Source: Gammaproteobacteria bacterium
Lineage (GTDB): Bacteria; Pseudomonadota; Gammaproteobacteria; Xanthomonadales; SZUA-36
DNA length: 35,680 bases
Assembly: GCA_024279945.1 (NCBI GenBank)
Contig: JAJRRA010000075.1
Span: forward strand, 1-35,680
Reading direction: 5' to 3'
The notes under the pieces are model-generated. The model was not told the origin of the DNA and ran no database searches. It was given only the letters and a program-made list of their open reading frames with translations. Both the position numbers and the translations under genes were made by a program. Position 1 is the stretch's first letter. Every line of letters begins with the position of its first letter. This document shows, one piece after another, positions 27,625 to 34,380 of the stretch.

Positions 27625-27653
27625 TTTATACCAGATTATGGCCGTGGAGGCAA
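27625..27653 (-). promoter_or_regulatory. Sigma-70 promoter of the rpsB operon
   Basis: On the minus strand TTGCCT (27648-27653), a 17-bp spacer and TATAAA (27625-27630) give a good sigma-70 match, placing the start near 27617. It should drive rpsB-tsf-pyrH-frr and possibly further into the envelope genes. Confidence 0.65.
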
Positions 27654-27667
27654 TAGCTGGCTTGATT

Positions 27668-28423
27668 TCAGATCAGATCGTGACCGTTTATGGTATTGAG
27701 TTCCTTTGCCGCCAGGTCGAGCCAGTGTTTTTCACTTTTACGGAAGTGCGCCGGAGCCAGTTCGGCATCACGGATCATGTTTCTGAATTCTTCGATGGCC
27801 ATGTGATCCTGTCCTGAATTTTTCAGGGCCAGCCCGAGCAGGAAACGCGCCTCAGCACCTGGATAGTAGCCAGCCACGGCGCGGTATTCCTTAATAGCAT
27901 CATCGATACGGCCGGTTTGCTCCAGCGTGCGGGCATACAAAAGGTGGCCTTCTGGCGAATGCAGCTTCGGATGGTTTTGTTGCAAATTCTCCAGCATGAC
28001 CAGGGCGGGTTCCCATTTTGCCTGCTTAAACAGCGCCTGGGCTTTCAGCAGCATCAGCGCCGGATCGGTTTTAAAAAATCCTGCAAGAACCTGATTTAGT
28101 ATTTCTTCTGCTTCTGCAGCCCGGCCAGCCGCAAGCAATGCCTGCGCGTAATGGCGGCCATTGTCTGCATTGGATGACTGCTCCCAGGCGGCTGCCTGAG
28201 TGCGAACATCGGCTCCGGGATCCAGCAGGTTTTGCACACCCCGGCGGGTGCGCTGGCCCCTGATGCCGGAAGAGAGTTCAGGAATTATTTCAACCACCAG
28301 GTAAGCCACACCACCGATCAGGGGCAGGAACAGCAACAGCCAGATCCAATAGCGGTCCCGCCCGGTCTTCAATACGTGAATGACCAGCAGGATTTGAATG
28401 AAATAGGTCAGGTATACAGGCAT
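27668..28423 (-). CDS. PLDc_N-type membrane protein with TPR repeats
   Basis: The 251-residue protein starts with two transmembrane helices separated by a basic turn (TGRDRYWIW); this pattern and the following LIGGVAYLVVEIIPEL match the short PLDc_N (cardiolipin-synthase N-terminal-like) module. A soluble helical region follows with TPR-like units, seen in HYAQALLAAGRAAEAEEILNQ, LLYARTLEQTGRIDDAIKEY and ARFLLGLALKNSGQDHMAIEEF. No phospholipase HKD motif is present, so it is not an enzyme of that family. A role as a membrane-bound scaffold is an inference. It ends beside the rpsB promoter and begins facing the structured interval at 28424-28980. Confidence 0.82.
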   Translation of the reverse strand: MPVYLTYFIQILLVIHVLKTGRDRYWIWLLLFLPLIGGVAYLVVEIIPELSSGIRGQRTRRGVQNLLDPGADVRTQAAAWEQSSNADNGRHYAQALLAAGRAAEAEEILNQVLAGFFKTDPALMLLKAQALFKQAKWEPALVMLENLQQNHPKLHSPEGHLLYARTLEQTGRIDDAIKEYRAVAGYYPGAEARFLLGLALKNSGQDHMAIEEFRNMIRDAELAPAHFRKSEKHWLDLAAKELNTINGHDLI

Positions 28424-28453
28424 GAGGATTCCACGGCGGTTGCAGTCGTATGG

Positions 28454-28488
28454 TGTCGCATTTTGTCAGTTTGTAGACATATTCTGTC
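28454..28488. promoter_or_regulatory. Cluster of TGTC/GACA half-sites
   Basis: TGTC occurs at 28454, 28464 and 28485, and GACA at 28476; TGTC-N8-GACA (28464-28479) is an inverted pair. The cluster lies about 110-145 bp upstream of the sigma-54-like promoter, the usual distance for an enhancer-binding activator, and also just upstream of the divergent PLDc_N/TPR gene. Either gene could be the target. Confidence 0.4.
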
Positions 28489-28599
28489 ATACCGGGGGTG
28501 TGAAAGTTCAAATGCCGTGCCGACCGCTTGTATTGTCTGTGTCTCTGAAAGGCCCGTAGGTGGTGAATTCTAAAGAGTTTCAGGTAAATCTTTGAATTA

Positions 28600-28616
28600 T
28601 TGGCACGTATTGTGCA
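28600..28616 (+). promoter_or_regulatory. Sigma-54 (RpoN) promoter, near consensus
   Basis: TTGGCACGTATTGTGCA matches the -24/-12 consensus TTGGCACG-N4-TTGCA at all fixed bases except one (G for T at the first position of the -12 block). The GG and GC dinucleotides are correctly spaced 10 bp apart. Transcription should start about 12 bp downstream of the -12 GC, near 28627, on the plus strand. Confidence 0.65.
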
Positions 28617-28688
28617 TTGTTAGACATGCAAACCATCCTCCGTACCGGGGGAATGCTGATACAGGTTAATAACAAGGAGGTTATTCCG

Positions 28689-28778
28689 ATGATCAGAAAA
28701 GCTACCGTTTGTTCACTGTTATGTCATTCCAACTCAGGCGTTCTCTGCTGTGCCGTGCAAGGTGCCGGAACGGGCTGA
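28689..28778 (+). CDS. Short frame after perfect Shine-Dalgarno, maybe frameshifted
   Basis: AAGGAGG (28674-28680) sits 8 bases before an ATG at 28689, ideal spacing. The direct frame encodes only 29 residues (MIRKATVCSLLCHSNSG...) and stops at 28778. If one base is skipped near 28717, the frame continues with YVIPTQAFSAVPCKVPERAD and runs to a stop at 28849-28851. The joined product would then have a basic N terminus, a hydrophobic core and an AFSA cleavage site, as in an exported peptide. So it is either a decayed or frameshifted small secreted protein, or a short leader peptide. I recognise no family. Confidence 0.4.
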   Translation: MIRKATVCSLLCHSNSGVLCCAVQGAGTG

Positions 28779-28820
28779 TGTTATGAATCAGGAGCCAGCC
28801 CTCCCTGGTCTTAGTTCAGG

Positions 28821-28866
28821 TACTTCGTTTCTCTCGCCGATAGCGAAGTAAATTCGGCTCCTACAG
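28821..28866 (-). repeat. REP-like palindrome
   Basis: On the minus strand the element starts CTGTAGGAGCCGAAT and contains the inverted pair TACTTCG/CGAAGTA (28821-28827 and 28844-28850). The CTGTAGGAGCC head is the REP-type head also seen at 6507-6530 and 19820-19850. Confidence 0.6.
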
Positions 28867-28941
28867 GTCCGCCCTTTCACATCCCTGTGCCGGCGGGCCT
28901 CCAGCGAGACATCCCGTACACCCTTCTTTCGGGATGTTTGA

Positions 28942-28975
28942 AGCCGGGAGTGCTGTTACTCCCGGCTTTCTTTAT
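28942..28975 (+). terminator. Strong rho-independent terminator
   Basis: AGCCGGGAGT-GCTGTT-ACTCCCGGCT is a perfect 10-bp stem followed by TTCTTTAT. A second stem, ACATCCCG...CGGGATGT, precedes it (28909-28937). It would end the transcript from the sigma-54-like promoter after about 340 nt. Confidence 0.85.
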
Positions 28976-28978
28976 ATA

Positions 28979-29140
28979 AGTCCGCAGATTACCCGGGTAG
29001 TGCGGTTCTGGCTGGTTCAGGCGCGCCTGGATAACGAGCTTCCTTCACCCCATAGCGGTGCTATGAGGTTCAGTCCAGCCCGCTATCCAGACGCACCTGT
29101 CCGGCGCCAGCTTCCGCCCTATCCGGGTAATCTGTGGACT
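28979..29140. repeat. Imperfect palindrome of about 160 bp
   Basis: The two halves are near-complementary over their whole length. AGTCCGCAGATTACCCGG at the left pairs with CCGGGTAATCTGTGGACT at the right; CAGG-GCG-CTGGATA-CG-GC blocks pair further in; the centre is CATAGC-GGT-GCTATG (29051-29065). A perfect 15-bp palindrome GTGGACTGAGTCCAC (29134-29148) overlaps the right end. No coding frame is supported. The element starts a few bases after the terminator and ends about 90 bp before the fumarylacetoacetate hydrolase gene. It resembles a MITE-like or long palindromic repeat. Confidence 0.75.
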
Positions 29141-29232
29141 GAGTCCACTGGTTGGCATCATTTGGGTCTGGTACACAATGCAGTTGGCCCGTATTATTCA
29201 CGGCATTGGTAACGGCATTTGGAGTAAATGAA

Positions 29233-30222
29233 TTGAAACTGGCATCTCTTAAAACCGGCGGGCGGGATGGTACGCTGATCGTGGTTAACCGGGCGTTGAC
29301 TCAATATGTAAAGGTGAGTGAGGTCGCCGCTACAATGCAGCAGGCTATTGAGAACTGGTCAGACAGTGCTCCACGACTGAACGCTGTTTCTGAGGCTCTG
29401 AACGCTGGCGAGTGTGATGATGTCGCTGCGCTGGACTTTGATGCCCTGGCTTCTCCATTTCCACGCGCGTATGAATTCGTTGACGGTAGCGCCTATTTGC
29501 CGCATGTAGAAAGAGTACGCCGTGCACGGGGTGCGGAGGTTCCCGAGTCCTTCTACACCGACCCCTTGATGTACCAGGCTACCGCAGCAGGATTCCTGGG
29601 GCCGCGTGATCCCGTACCGGTAGTCAGCGAAGAATACGGGATCGATTTTGAAGCTGAGATCGTAGTGGTAACGGACGATCTGCCGATGGCTGTCGATGCG
29701 GAGCAGGCCGCTGGACATATTCAATTGGTCGGGCTGATTAACGATGTCAGTCTCAGGAACCTGATTCCTGCGGAGCTTGCCAAAGGGTTTGGATTCCTGC
29801 AGTCGAAACCCCGCTCAGCCTTTTCTCCGGTATTTGTAACGCCGGATGAACTGGGCGATGCGTGGCGGGACAGCGTTTTGCACCGGCCATTACTTTCAAC
29901 GCTGAACGGCGAGCATTTTGGTGCGCCGGAAGCAGGCGTCGATATGCAGTTTAATTTTGCCCAGTTGGTGGCACATGCCGCCAGGACACGGCCGCTGGGT
30001 GCCGGTACCATCGTTGGCTCGGGAACCATTGCCAATCAGGACGAAAGTCTGGGGGCATCCTGCCTGGCGGAACGGCGCATGCTGGAGATCATTGCGAACG
30101 GCAAGCCGGAAACCCCTTTCATGGCGTTTGGTGACAGGATACGTATCGAAATGCTGAATACACAAGGTCAATCTATTTTTGGTGCAATCGATCAGGTGAT
30201 TGAGCGATATGCCGGAAAATAA
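29233..30222 (+). CDS. Fumarylacetoacetate hydrolase family protein
   Basis: FAH-family enzymes hydrolyse fumarylacetoacetate to fumarate and acetoacetate in tyrosine and homogentisate catabolism. The 329-residue protein has an N-terminal FAA_hydrolase_N-type part and a C-terminal catalytic domain with the metal-binding DFEAEIVVVTDD segment, GLINDVSLRNLIP, FLQSKPRSAFSPVFVTPDEL and GAGTIVGSGTIAN. I place the start at the TTG at 29233, where GGAG lies 8 bases upstream and the protein begins MKLASLKTGGRDGTL, typical of the family; upstream in-frame codons belong to the palindrome flank. It overlaps the isomerase gene by 14 bp, supporting a shared pathway and transcript. Confidence 0.92.
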   Translation: MKLASLKTGGRDGTLIVVNRALTQYVKVSEVAATMQQAIENWSDSAPRLNAVSEALNAGECDDVAALDFDALASPFPRAYEFVDGSAYLPHVERVRRARGAEVPESFYTDPLMYQATAAGFLGPRDPVPVVSEEYGIDFEAEIVVVTDDLPMAVDAEQAAGHIQLVGLINDVSLRNLIPAELAKGFGFLQSKPRSAFSPVFVTPDELGDAWRDSVLHRPLLSTLNGEHFGAPEAGVDMQFNFAQLVAHAARTRPLGAGTIVGSGTIANQDESLGASCLAERRMLEIIANGKPETPFMAFGDRIRIEMLNTQGQSIFGAIDQVIERYAGK

Positions 30223-30877
30223 GACGACGGCACCAATCCTATACAGTTACTGGCGCAGTTCGTCATCTTACCGGGTGCGGATTGCTTTGGGTCTCAAAGG
30301 GGTGGAGTACGAGTTGGCTCCGGTCCACCTGGTCAGAAACGGTGGTGAACAGAATCAGCCGGCCTACCGGGAAATCAATCCGCTGGGCCTGGTGCCTGCG
30401 TTGAAGCACCACGGCCGGGTCGTGGTTCAGTCCCTGGCAATTTGCGAATACCTTGAAGAAGTCTTCCCGTCCTCGCCACTGTTGCCCGCGGACAAAGCGG
30501 GCAGGGCGCGGGTCAGAAGTATTGCCCACAGCATTGCCAGTGAAATTCAGCCCATGAACAACCTGGGCGTCATGCAATATCTGAAAAATGAAATGGGGCA
30601 GACAGAGGAATCGGTTCGTGAATGGTATAGCTACTGGGTAAAACGGGGGTTTTCAGCCATCGAAGCCTGGTTGGAAAGCCAGGATACGGGTCGATTTTGT
30701 CATGCTGACGCTCCCGGCCTGGCAGACTGTTTTCTTATACCCCAGGTCTACAACGCGGAGCGGTTCGACTGTGACCTTGAACCGTACCCCCATATAATGA
30801 AGATCACTTCTTTGTGCCGCGAATTGCCGGAGTTTATAGCTGCTGCGCCCGAAAATCAGCCGGATACCCAACTATAG
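30209..30877 (+). CDS. maiA: Maleylacetoacetate isomerase
   Basis: MaiA is a zeta-class glutathione transferase that isomerises maleylacetoacetate to fumarylacetoacetate, the substrate of the upstream gene product. The GSH-site motif SSSSYRVRIAL (about residues 15-25) matches the zeta signature SSCSWRVRIAL, and the conserved NPLGLVPAL and QSLAICEYLEE blocks follow. The C-terminal domain contains LADCFLIPQVYNAERF. The 222 residues are the usual length. I take the ATG at 30209; a TTG at 30200 adds three residues. Homogentisate dioxygenase and 4-hydroxyphenylpyruvate dioxygenase are not in the window. Confidence 0.94.
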   Translation: MPENKTTAPILYSYWRSSSSYRVRIALGLKGVEYELAPVHLVRNGGEQNQPAYREINPLGLVPALKHHGRVVVQSLAICEYLEEVFPSSPLLPADKAGRARVRSIAHSIASEIQPMNNLGVMQYLKNEMGQTEESVREWYSYWVKRGFSAIEAWLESQDTGRFCHADAPGLADCFLIPQVYNAERFDCDLEPYPHIMKITSLCRELPEFIAAAPENQPDTQL

Positions 30878-30911
30878 GCCATATAAAGTGCTCCTAATTG
30901 ATTTGAAGGGC

Positions 30912-30940
30912 TTAACTCGAACGCTCGCATGAGTCATAAT
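30912..30940 (+). promoter_or_regulatory. Probable promoter of the lipoprotein pair
   Basis: TTAACT (30912-30917), a 17-bp spacer and CATAAT (30935-30940) precede the DUF4398 lipoprotein by about 20 bp. Confidence 0.4.
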
Positions 30941-30960
30941 TCCAAATCTGTCCATCCTTA

Positions 30961-31338
30961 ATGCAAATTGATATGCGAAACCTTGTTTTTCTTTTGATCA
31001 TGTTGCTGCTTTCCGCCTGTGTGACGCCAAGGCCGGCGGACGATGCCTTCATCAGTGCTGAAAATGCACTGGAGGCTGCCATCCAGGCGGGCGCCGAAGA
31101 ACACGCACCGGTGGAGTTGCGGTTCGCCCGGGAAAAGTTGGCTGAAGCGCGCAAGGGGATGGAGTACAAGCAATTTGATAAGGCAATCTACCTGATTGAT
31201 CAATCTGAAATAAATTCTGAACTGGCGCTGGAAAAAACCAAGGCGGCAGTCATACGCAGAAAGGTAACGGATCTGGCTCGGCAAAATGAGATTCTCCAGG
31301 AAGATTATGAAAATACCTACGGGGAGGATTTCAAATGA
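30961..31338 (+). CDS. DUF4398 lipoprotein
   Basis: The 125-residue protein has a lipoprotein signal: a hydrophobic core (VFLLIMLLL) and the lipobox LSAC with Cys20 as the lipidated residue. The mature part is mainly helical with a coiled-coil character and matches DUF4398, a domain of unknown function. Its stop overlaps the start of the next DUF4398/OmpA gene by 4 bp, so the two proteins probably act together at the envelope. The residue after the lipidated Cys is Val, which fits outer-membrane sorting. Initiation at Met5 (30973) is an alternative; neither start has a clear ribosome site. Confidence 0.85.
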   Translation: MQIDMRNLVFLLIMLLLSACVTPRPADDAFISAENALEAAIQAGAEEHAPVELRFAREKLAEARKGMEYKQFDKAIYLIDQSEINSELALEKTKAAVIRRKVTDLARQNEILQEDYENTYGEDFK

Positions 31339-32324
31339 ACCTGCCGGTTGTCAGAATCGTCTCGGCCGCAACCGTCATCGTATTTCTTGGAGCTTGTGTC
31401 AGTTCACCCAAAAAGGATCTCGCGCTTGAGCACGTGAAAGCTCAATTGCAGGAGCTGCAAGCTGATGAAGCCTTGGCAGGCTATGCTCCGGTAGCGCTGG
31501 GTGAGGCAAAAAGAGCCCTGCGCCAGGCCGAGGTTGCCGGCGGTGACAAAACCTACCGTACCCACCTGATCTATATGGCTGATCGAAGAATTCAGATCGC
31601 CCGGGCCACTGCACAACATCAGCAAATGGAAGAGGAACTCGACCGTCTGGAAGATGAGCGCAGTGCAATGCTGGTGCGCGGGAGCCAACTTGAGGCCAAG
31701 CGAGCCAGACAGGAAGCTGAACAGGCAAGAATCATGTCTGAGGCACGGGTCGAAGATGCAAATCGTGCCAGGGAAGAAGCCCAACAGGCCTATTCTCGTG
31801 AAGAGGAATCGGCACGTAAGGCACAGCAGGCACGCGAAGAAGCAGAAGCAGCCAAGGCGCTTGCCGTTTCCAGCGCAACGGCTGCCGAGTTGTCACGCAG
31901 AGAAGCAGATATGGCAACGGAACAGGTTGATTCACTTCGCCGCCAGCTTGAAAATCTGCAACTGCGTCAAACCGAAAGCGGCGTGGTTGTTACGCTGGGA
32001 GACGTACTGTTTGAGACCGGTCAAACGGGACTCAGAGAAGACGCACAATCCAGCCTGGTCGAAGTGGTTGATTTGCTTCAGAGTCAACCGGATCACAAAA
32101 TTCGCATTGAGGGACATACGGATTCCACCGGTGATGCGGCGGCCAACCTCAAGCTTTCAGAGCAACGGGCCCACAAAGTAATGGATTCACTGGTGGCGCT
32201 GGGTGTGGATCCGGATCGCATTACCGCTGCCGGGATGGGAGAAGACTTCCCCATTGCGAGTAATGAAACCGAAGAAGGCCGAAGCCAAAACCGGCGCGTG
32301 GATGTGATCCTTCTGGATGATTGA
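31335..32324 (+). CDS. DUF4398/OmpA-domain lipoprotein
   Basis: The 329-residue protein has a lipobox (FLGAC, Cys21), then a DUF4398 helical region (about 30-100). A long Ala/Glu/Arg-rich coiled coil follows (about 100-210; for example AREEAEAAKALAVSS), and then a C-terminal OmpA/MotB peptidoglycan-binding domain. This last contains IRIEGHTDSTGDAAANLKLSEQRA and ends SQNRRVDVILLDD, including the conserved Asp and Arg that hold diaminopimelate. The layout suggests a lipid-anchored outer-membrane protein reaching the peptidoglycan through its coiled coil, in the manner of a cell-envelope tether. It overlaps the upstream DUF4398 gene by 4 bp. Confidence 0.9.
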   Translation: MNLPVVRIVSAATVIVFLGACVSSPKKDLALEHVKAQLQELQADEALAGYAPVALGEAKRALRQAEVAGGDKTYRTHLIYMADRRIQIARATAQHQQMEEELDRLEDERSAMLVRGSQLEAKRARQEAEQARIMSEARVEDANRAREEAQQAYSREEESARKAQQAREEAEAAKALAVSSATAAELSRREADMATEQVDSLRRQLENLQLRQTESGVVVTLGDVLFETGQTGLREDAQSSLVEVVDLLQSQPDHKIRIEGHTDSTGDAAANLKLSEQRAHKVMDSLVALGVDPDRITAAGMGEDFPIASNETEEGRSQNRRVDVILLDD

Positions 32325-32424
32325 CCGGAGGGCTGAAGTTACACTTCCGTTAGGCGCCTGCCCGCAGCAAATTATTTTTCATGGTTTATTTTTTGCTGAT
32401 GAATTTGCTTGCCGTTGTGGATTA

Positions 32425-32458
32425 ATTGCGCTAGATTTAACCTAGCAATATGGTTTTT
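32425..32458 (+). terminator. Possible weak terminator after the lipoprotein pair
   Basis: ATTGC(G)CTAG pairs with CTAGCAAT across a 7-base loop, with a T5 run starting five bases after the stem. The stem is AT-rich and has a bulge. Apart from this, the 32325-32638 interval is AT-rich and I see no gene in it. Confidence 0.3.
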
Positions 32459-32638
32459 CCAATTAAAAATGGAGTTCGCGGATAATGGCGTTGTTGCCTT
32501 GTATCCGGTGCATGCCACATTCTGAACCCCAAGTTTACCCGCTAGAAAATTTCTTGAACTATTCAGCCTCGGCGCCAACAAATAAGGTGCGCTTCGGCGA
32601 ATTATCATATGTGCATAAATCAGATTCGGAGGATCCTT

Positions 32639-32854
32639 ATGTTTGAACACCGTCAGGAGCAAATGGAAAAATTGAAGCAAGAAAATGAAGACTTTCTCAG
32701 AGTATTCAATCGTCATCAAGAACTGGATAAACGGGTCACCGCTGCTGAAGTTGGTACAGCGCCAATGGAAGACCTGGCTCTCAACCAGCTAAAAAAAGAA
32801 AAACTTTGGGCAAAAGACCAATTAGCGCGCATGATGGACACGGTAGTTTCCTGA
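32639..32854 (+). CDS. DUF465 (YdcH-like) small protein
   Basis: This 71-residue, highly charged, mostly helical protein (MFEHRQEQMEKLKQENEDFL...) matches the DUF465/YdcH family, small cytoplasmic proteins without an assigned function. The signature is FNRHQELDKRVTAAE followed by LNQLKKEKLWAKDQLARMM. The ATG at 32639 is preceded by GGAGGA at ideal spacing, which is why I prefer it to the longer form from 32609. It has its own terminator at 32890 and lies alone between the lipoprotein pair and the cystathionine beta-synthase gene. Confidence 0.9.
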   Translation: MFEHRQEQMEKLKQENEDFLRVFNRHQELDKRVTAAEVGTAPMEDLALNQLKKEKLWAKDQLARMMDTVVS

Positions 32855-32889
32855 CCGTTCGCACAAGTCGTTTATACAAATGAGCAGAG

Positions 32890-32920
32890 GCGGCCGGGTT
32901 TATACCCGGTCGCTTCTTTT
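32890..32920 (+). terminator. Rho-independent terminator after the DUF465 gene
   Basis: GCGGCCGGGT-TTAT-ACCCGGTCGC forms a 10-bp stem (one G-U pair) followed by TTCTTTT, 36 bp after the DUF465 stop. Confidence 0.85.
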
Positions 32921-33006
32921 AGTTACAGCGTCTGTTAGCGGCGCCCGTAATATGACATGGGCTTTCCCGCCTGGATACCAGTGAAGCGATTGGAGTACTT
33001 CCCCGA

Positions 33007-34380
33007 ATGGAAATTTTCAATAATGTTATTGACCTGATCGGAAACACGCCCGTGGTGCGCATCAACCACTTCGATACCGGGCCTTGTGAATTGCTGATTA
33101 AGCTGGAAAGTCAGAATCCTGGTGCTTCGATCAAGGACCGCATCGGTTTGAGAATGATCGAAGACGCAGAACAGGCCGGCTTGATCAAGCCGGGCTCAAC
33201 ACTGGTGGAAGGGACAGCCGGTAACACCGGCCTTGGTCTGGCCCTGGTGGCCGCACAAAAGGGTTACCGTCTGGTCCTGGTCATTCCCGACAAAATGAGC
33301 AGTGAGAAGATATCCAACCTCAAAGCGATGGGGGCTGAAGTCATTCTCACGCGGTCGGACGTGGCCAAGGGGCATCCGGACTATTACCAGGATTTGGCTA
33401 AACGGCTGGCCAATGAAATGGACGATGCCTATTTCATTAACCAGTTTGGCAATCCATCCAATCCAATCGCACATGAAGAAGTGACCGGGCCGGAAATCTG
33501 GCGCCAGGTGGACGGGCAACTGGACGCCATCGTTCTCGGTGTGGGTTCCAGCGGAACCGTGACCGGCCTGTCCCGATATTTTGCCCGCGTTGCTCCTGAG
33601 TTAGAGTTGATTCTGGCCGATCCTGAAGGGTCCATACTCGCTGAATACATCAATCAAGGAACGCTGTCCAGCAAAAGTTCATCCTGGATGGTGGAAGGTA
33701 TTGGTGAGGATTTTCTGCCCCCCATCAGTGATTTTACCCGGGTCAAAAAAGCCTATGTGATCAGCGACCGGGAAAGCTTCCTGGCCGCCCGGAAGTTGTT
33801 GGTTCGGGAAGGTATATTGGCCGGGTCATCAACCGGAACTTTGCTGGCCGCCGCACTGCGCTACTGCAGGGAGCAGACCAAAGCAAAGCGGGTGATGACT
33901 TTCGCCTGTGACACCGGCAATCGTTATCTTTCGAAAATGTTCAATGATTTCTGGATGCGCGATCAGGGTTTCATAGAAACGGATAGTCATGGCGACCTGC
34001 GGGACCTGATTGCCCGGCCTTACGCATCCAGGGATACGGTAACGGTGGGCCCCGGGGAACCCCTTGCCAACGCCTACAAGCGGATGAAACTTTACGATGT
34101 CTCACAACTGCCGGTCATTGCGGATGATCAAATCGTGGGTATTCTCGATGAATCAGACCTGCTGATAGCCGTGGCCGAATCTTCCAGGCGATTTGATGAC
34201 TTAGTGAGCACCGCCATGGTTACCGAATTGACTGAAATTGATGTGCAGGCGCCGGTGTCTGCACTGATGCCCATATTCGTACGCGACTTTGTCGCCATCG
34301 TCAAAGACGGGTCAAAGTTCCTGGGTTTGATTACCCGGGTGGATTTACTGAACTACCTGCGCAGGAAAGCAGACCGTTGA
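33007..34380 (+). CDS. cbs: Cystathionine beta-synthase
   Basis: The PLP enzyme condenses homocysteine with serine to cystathionine, the first step of reverse trans-sulfuration. The 457-residue protein has the PLP-fold domain (about 1-320) with the Schiff-base Lys in GASIKDRIGL (about residue 43), the EGTAGNTGLGLALVA substrate loop and a GVGSSGTVTGLSRY phosphate cup. A C-terminal pair of CBS domains follows (about 335-455, for example YDVSQLPVIADDQIVGILDESDLL), and distinguishes it from plain cysteine synthases. There is no N-terminal haem-binding extension. The next gene starts within its stop codon, so the pair is co-translated. Confidence 0.93.
   Translation: MEIFNNVIDLIGNTPVVRINHFDTGPCELLIKLESQNPGASIKDRIGLRMIEDAEQAGLIKPGSTLVEGTAGNTGLGLALVAAQKGYRLVLVIPDKMSSEKISNLKAMGAEVILTRSDVAKGHPDYYQDLAKRLANEMDDAYFINQFGNPSNPIAHEEVTGPEIWRQVDGQLDAIVLGVGSSGTVTGLSRYFARVAPELELILADPEGSILAEYINQGTLSSKSSSWMVEGIGEDFLPPISDFTRVKKAYVISDRESFLAARKLLVREGILAGSSTGTLLAAALRYCREQTKAKRVMTFACDTGNRYLSKMFNDFWMRDQGFIETDSHGDLRDLIARPYASRDTVTVGPGEPLANAYKRMKLYDVSQLPVIADDQIVGILDESDLLIAVAESSRRFDDLVSTAMVTELTEIDVQAPVSALMPIFVRDFVAIVKDGSKFLGLITRVDLLNYLRRKADR

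Noticed and set aside
32372-32719. Minus-strand open frame of 115 codons over the gap and the DUF465 gene
   Set aside because: Antisense to a gene with an ideal ribosome site, AT-rich composition and no family signal.
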